A DNA stretch of 64,000 nt from Cucumis sativus (Eukaryota > Streptophyta > Magnoliopsida > Cucurbitales > Cucurbitaceae): the NCBI RefSeq assembly GCF_000004075.3, contig NC_026657.2:31714408-31778407 (forward strand), written 5' to 3'. The notes under the pieces are model-generated. The model was given only the letters and a program-made list of their open reading frames with translations, ran no database searches and was not told where the DNA came from. Numbering within the stretch: the stretch's first letter is position 1; each line of letters opens with the position of its first letter. The translations under genes and the position numbers were made by a program. Below are positions 58,883-64,000 of this stretch, piece after piece.

Positions 58883-59155
58883 ATGGGTACTAGAGAAGTT
58901 TACGAACAGAAGCTAAGAAGAGGCAATCTCTACCATGAACCCACTATGAATCCAGGCTCGGATCGCCTCGTTGCCCTCGCTGTTTTTCTCTTCTTAAACC
59001 CGACCCTGTATTTGTCTCTTCTTCTTCTTCTATTAAGCACCTTCTACTACTTAAGTTTTTTAGTTTTGGGATTCATGTTTGAGTTTTACTGTGTTTTGAT
59101 TCAGGATAAAAGTGAATGGGCCATCAATCCTGTTCTCCACGGTGTTACTGCTGTG
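58883..59155 (+). pseudogene. Orphan 5' gene fragment, unit D (one-base loss in exon 1)
   Basis: Exon 1 is 58883-59007 and exon 2 is 59105-59155. It is the same as the unit C copy except that CCAGGGCTCGG reads CCAGGCTCGG, which shifts the frame after MNPG. Later exons are absent. Confidence 0.65.
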
Positions 59156-60044
59156 GTGAGTTGCCATCGTTCCGATCTTCGATTTTATTTGCTTTGAGAA
59201 CACATAATTTAATGGTGCTTCTAGGTTTTTTGATCGGTAGAGTTATAATTGAACTCTATGTTGTGTTTGTTTAATTGGTTCGTCTTGAGTAGTTCATGAA
59301 CGTTTGTTGATCGATGATTTAAGAGTTTAATTCAATTCAGTTCTTGCTATTAGCAATTGGAGTATTCTATCTAACTCAATTCATGGTTTTCAAGGGACGT
59401 AAAAAATTGTAGGAATGAAGTTCGTGGTTTTCTTTTGGAAAAATCTTTATTTCTTCGCTAATTCAAAAAGAAGGTTTATGAGATATTTATTCTTATTTAA
59501 TAATTTTTTTTAATTATTAATTAAGAAAAAATAGCTAAATACTCACCTTTGAGTGAATTGTCAGAGAATTTAAATGAAGGTAAGAATGACAATCCAATGA
59601 TAAAATTTAACCTTCCAAATTTAGTGAGTACTTGAACTTGTCTAACAATAGTTAAATTATAGATCTAGAACCTAAAAACTATTTGGAAAATTATCGAAAC
59701 ATCAATTTTTTTTTTAAAATGACTTAATTTTTGTATCAAATACTTAAAAATATATTCAAAACACAGTATTGTGTTTCAATTAAATTAAAATTAAACTCTA
59801 CACCATGATAATAATTTTTTTGACCATTTTTATTTTCTGAGGAAAAACTACAAAAATAGTTATAAATGTAGCCATTAGATTTAAAATAATTAAGTTTATA
59901 ATAATATAATTTTTAAAAATATAACATAATATGTTAATTCGAAATGATAGTAATCAAATATTAGTCACTATATTTATGATTTTTTAAAAATATAGTTATA
60001 TGACTATTCGTAAATTTGCTAACAGATTACATTTTGTGCTTTCT

Positions 60045-60116
60045 ATCTGGGCCCAGTTTAATTTATCCGGCCCATTAAAGAAGCCAATAAAAAACCTAGC
60101 CCTCGAATTAGGGTTT
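60045..60116 (+). promoter_or_regulatory. RPL21-E promoter: site II and telo-box motifs
   Basis: TCTGGGCCCAG near 60046, CCGGCCCATT at about 60067 and the reverse telo-box TAGGGTTT at 60109-60116, ordered as in copies B and C. Confidence 0.75.
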
Positions 60117-60160
60117 CTTCATTTTGTGAGAGAGTGTGAGAGAAAGTTCCTGCTCCAATC

Positions 60161-60885
60161 ATGCCGGCCGGCCATGGACTTCGATCACGTACCAGAGACC
60201 TCTTCGCCAGGCCTTTCAGGAAGAAGGGTTACATTGCTTTGACTACCTACTTGAGGACGTACAAAATCGGTGATTATGTGGATATCAAGGTGAACGGCGC
60301 CGTCCACAAGGGTATGCCTCATAAATTTTACCATGGTCGCACAGGTCAGGTATGGAATGTCACAAAGCGCGCCATCGGTGTCGAGATCAACAAACAGGTT
60401 CGGGATTCTTTTTTAAAATCTGTTATAGTTTTTAGAATGTATATGAATCTGGTGATTTAGGGTAATAGATTGTGTTTGGTTTTGATAGAATCTTAATTAG
60501 TTTTCGGACTCTGTTTTTCTTATTAAACTTGTGAATCTTAATGTATGTTCTAGTTTGATGGGTTCTGGAATCTGCTTTTTTTTTTTTTAGTATTAAACTT
60601 GTGATTTTGGGAATGAATTTTTTGTAGGTCGGGAACAGAATTATTAAGAAAAGAATTCATGTGAGAGTGGAGCACGTGCAGCCTTCTCGATGCACGGAGG
60701 AATTTCGCTTGAGGAAGGTGAAGAATGATGAGCTGAAGGCTGAAGCCAAGGCCAAAGGCGCAGTCATCTGCACCAAGAGGCAACCGGAAGGCCCCAAACC
60801 AGGGTTCATGGTTGAAGGAGCTCTGATGGAGACTGTGACTCCCATTCCATACGATGTGGTTAATGATCTCAAAGGTGGCTATTAG
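60161..60885 (+). CDS. RPL21: 60S ribosomal protein L21 (eL21), copy E
   Basis: Exons 60161-60397 and 60628-60885 give an intact 164-residue eL21 with the same protein sequence as copy C. Promoter motifs and leader are conserved. The intron is 230 bp. With copies B and C it makes three intact eL21 genes in this window. Confidence 0.96.
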
Positions 60886-63330
60886 AATTTTCATCTCTTT
60901 GAACTTTTGCCTTGTTTTGTGAGTCTTATTTTTGTTTGATCTTTGCAACTGCTCTAATGGTACAATTTTCTCAGATTATGCTTCTAAATTTTGGAAACAG
61001 AACTTATAGAATTGAATTGTTTCTTAGTTTCTAGTTTTCGTCACCCTGTAGTTTTAGTTTATTCAAAGATGTTCTTGTTTCGATTATTTCCATTGAACCC
61101 ATATTTCTTAAACTAACTAATCTTTCTATTCTTAATCACCATCCAATTTTGATAACAAAAAGAGTTTTTAAAACTAATTTGAGTTTCAAACATTCTTACT
61201 TTTTTGATATTACTAATGACAGAATGTTTATCACTGAAATTTATTTGATATGTCAATCAATTGTGTTTTGGTTGCTTATTGTTTGGTTTATGTTCCCAAA
61301 TATTGTTATCGGTGAATAAAACTACGAGGAGTTCGCTTGAGTATATGATAGTAAACTAATGATTTTTAGTGAAAAAGTGGAGTATTAAGGTTGGTAACTC
61401 TCGAACATCCTTTGACCATTATAAAAGTTCATTGTTGTAGATTTTATCCAATTGTAATATGTTACACCATTTATAATTGTATGGAACAGATGTTCTTGAT
61501 TGATTATATTTGAGAGAACCTTAATATGTATGTGGAATTTTTAATTGTTTTATTTATGTTTTATAAATAAGGTTCATTTCGTAATCAACTATCAAATAAT
61601 TTGGAATTTTAAAACCTACCCTTTTGAAAGTGTTATTTTATTTTTGTGTCAAATTTAATAACATTTTCGTTATTGAGATAGAGATTTGAATTCTAACTAG
61701 TTCTTGTAGTTTTATTTGCCATAAATTGCCGACACATGTGGTGGTGACTGTAATATCACAAAATTCATAACCATTCAGGCCATTGGCATGTAGAAAATTG
61801 ATTGTCCTGTAAGTTATGTGATTTTTAAATGATGATGTGATTTCTCCATTTAAGTTAGTAGCACAAAAATTTGGGAATTTTCAATCTATAATTATGATCG
61901 GCTCGAGTTATTGACTCTCTTTTGAATATGTTGGCTAGTTTCAAAATGATGGAACGGCCTTTGTATGTCTCATATTCCAAAGATCAAACATTTGATATGA
62001 TAAAATTGGCTAGAAATAGTGAAGGGTTTTTTGATTTTCAAGTGTATTCATTGGAGTTTTGTCATTGTAATATTTAGCTTCGAAAAAACTCAATCAAGTG
62101 GTTAAAAAATGTGATTGGACATTTGCGATTTTGCATATGAGAGTTTGAAAGAAAATGTCGGTGCAGACTAATTAGTGATGTATGGTGTGCCTTGGTTTCT
62201 ACCTAATATGAAGTTTGGAAGTTGGGTGATTAAAATATGATAAAAATATTGTGATGTTGATGAAGATTTAATAATATATCACATAGCTCCTTTTGAAATT
62301 CAAGAAGTAAACAAACACGAGACGTGAATTAAAATTAGGATATGCGTTTTTATCAATTTTTTGAAATAATAAATAAAATGCTACTTTTTCCAGCTACTCC
62401 ATGGTAACATTTAAAAACAATTTTATGTTTTAATTTTCATAATTATGAAAGGCATCAAAGAAATAATTTATTTATCCTTCTTCCATTGTATATTAACCAA
62501 TTTAGTAGATTTAGATGTAAATTATACATAGGTAGGATGCTGTATGTTTCAAATTCTGAGTCTTTTACTCAATTATTTATTAAGAGCAATACATTAATAC
62601 ATTAACGATGAATTGAAATGATAAATTTAGAAACATTTTTTTTTAAATACAAATTGGATCGAAGACTTAGAACACAGAATTTATTGATCTTCAATCCACA
62701 TATTGCAATTGAGTTAAGCTCTTCAAAATTTAAAAATCATATATTTTTTAAACCTCTCTTGAGTAATTCACACTAAAAAAAACAAACAAGGAGACTTGGA
62801 GGGATTCCAATAGTTTATAACAAACTTTTATACAAATTTGAAGCAAGGGAGACTTGGAGGATTCCGATAGTTTATAACAAACTTTTAATAATATAAAGTT
62901 AAGATTTGAATTAAAAATGGCAGTAGACTCGAAAAATCTTAAATAACTTTTGAAGATCTATAAGATTAAAAATGAAGAGTATCGATTTGGTTTTTAAAAA
63001 TTAAGTTTATAAATACTACTTTTATTCGTAAATTTATTTATTTTATCCAACTCAAATTTAGGTAAGATTGTGTTTTTTTAAAAATTTATTTTTGTTTAAA
63101 AATTTTGATTAAGAATATGAGAACTTTTCTAAAAATGTAAAAAGTATACTCTATGATTAATTTTTTCAGAAATAGAAACTAAAATAAAAAGTAATTTATT
63201 TTAGAAAAATAAAAACAAATTCTTTGAAAAACAAATATTTTTCTGAGGTCAATGGATCAAAATTTGTGATTAAATCTTTTTTTTAGGTTAAAAACCCTTT
63301 GAAAATGAATGGTCAATTATACCCCCGGAT
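60886..63330. other. Unit E spacer with a different dirigent deletion
   Basis: Up to about 62233 it follows the unit C 3' flank (34841-36204). Then GAAGTTGGGTGATT is joined to AAAATATGATAAAAATATTG, which in unit C lies 1.68 kb further on, past the dirigent gene. From 61930 on it is somewhat more diverged than C versus D. No gene remains. Confidence 0.8.
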
Positions 63331-63447
63331 CTTCGTCGTCGTTGGGTTTAACTCAATTTCCCGTTTCTCGTCAGAACTGCAAACTGAAGACGGAACCCGC
63401 GAATTCGTTGCCGAACAAAGATCTTCAGTGCGAGCTTCAGTCTAGAC

Positions 63448-63721
63448 ATGGGTACTAGAGAAGTTTACGAACAGAAGCTAAGAAGAGGCAATCTCTACCA
63501 TGAACCCACTATGAATCCAGGGCTCGGATCGCCTCGTTGCCCTCGCTGTTTTTCTCTTCTTAAACCCGACCCTGTATTTGTCTCTTCTTCTTCTTCTATT
63601 AAGCACCTTCTACTACTTAAGTTTTTTAGTTTTGGGATTCATGTTTGAGTTTTACTGTGTTTTGATTCAGGATAAAAGTGAATGGGCCATCAATCCTGTT
63701 CTCCACGGTGTTACTGCTGTG
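63448..63721 (+). pseudogene. Orphan 5' gene fragment, unit E (two exons)
   Basis: Exon 1 is 63448-63573 and exon 2 is 63671-63721, both open and in phase, identical in protein to the unit C copy. The following intron is cut by the window edge shortly before the expected junction with another RPL21 upstream region. Confidence 0.65.
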
Positions 63722-64000
63722 GTGAGTTGCCATCGTTCCGATCTTCGATTTTATTTGCTTTGAGAACACATAATTTAATGGGTGCTTCTAGGTTTTTTGA
63801 TCGTGTAGAGTTATAATTGAACTCTATGTTGTGTTTGTTTAATTGGTTCGGTCTTGAGTAGTTCATGAACGTTTGTTGATCGATGATTTAGGAGTTTAAT
63901 TCAATTCAGTTCTTGCTATTAGCAATTGGAGTATTCTATCTAACTCAATTCATGGTTTTCAAGGGACGTAAAAAATTGTAGGAATGAAGTTCGTGGTTTT

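Larger units (their letters stand above)
29862..64000 (+). repeat. Head-to-tail segmental array carrying RPL21 (units B-E)
   Basis: Unit boundaries, recognised by the junction AAGAAGGTTTATGAGATATTT, lie near 29862, 33418, 39662 and 59465. Unit C is about 6.24 kb, and unit D is the same length once the 13.56-kb retrotransposon is removed. Unit B is about 3.56 kb and unit E about 4.6 kb because of internal deletions. A full unit contains RPL21 (+), about 1.9 kb of spacer, a dirigent gene (-), about 1.5 kb of spacer, and the first two exons of another gene (+), whose second intron is fused to the next RPL21 upstream region. C and D differ mostly by one-base indels, so they are recent. The window ends about 40 bp before the next expected junction. 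Confidence 0.93.

Overview
This is nuclear DNA of a dicot plant. Genes are split by AT-rich GT-AG introns, they have close plant orthologues (a DUF620 protein, an ATXR4-like SET protein, plant CCR4-1/2, cytosolic ribosomal protein L21, a dirigent protein), intergenic DNA is AT-rich, and there is a plant Tat-lineage LTR retrotransposon. The retrotransposon and a small fold-back repeat look like sequences I associate with cucurbits (Cucumis and relatives). That species-level guess comes from recollection, not from a search.

Layout. 1-5.2 kb is AT-rich intergenic DNA in which I see no gene. 5.75-9.56 kb (+) holds a three-exon DUF620 gene. 10.8-14.56 kb (+) holds a seven-exon ATXR4-like SET-domain gene. 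16.4-21.96 kb (-) holds an eleven-exon CCR4 deadenylase gene, tail to tail with the SET gene. 22.3-26.6 kb is intergenic, with minor repeats. From 26.6 kb onward the window is dominated by copies of the eL21 (RPL21) gene: first a diverged broken copy (A), then a head-to-tail segmental array (units B, C, D, E) that runs off the right edge.

A full array unit is about 6.24 kb. It carries RPL21 (+), a dirigent gene (-) and an orphan 5' piece of another plant gene (+, two exons only). Units B and E have each lost the dirigent gene through different deletions. Unit D is split at 44,226/57,789 by a 13.56-kb Ty3/gypsy element with ~0.99-kb LTRs, a 5-bp target duplication (ATGCG), gag-PR-RT-RH-aRH-INT, and a long 3' noncoding region. 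That region contains an array of paired-hairpin units, a (GATTCATCTTCATCTTC)-type minisatellite, A-rich tracts and an exact 112-bp, six-copy satellite.

Many frames are broken by single-base indels, often in homopolymers. This affects one site each in the DUF620, SET and CCR4 genes, both dirigent copies, RPL21-D, one orphan fragment, and about nine sites in the retrotransposon. Copies broken at different places complement each other and the LTRs are nearly identical, so I suspect uncorrected long-read consensus errors for many of these breaks. Real decay cannot be excluded from this sequence alone. The most unusual structures are the RPL21/dirigent/orphan-exon array, with a possible in-frame orphan-to-L21 chimeric splice, and the retrotransposon hairpin array, which shows compensatory base changes.
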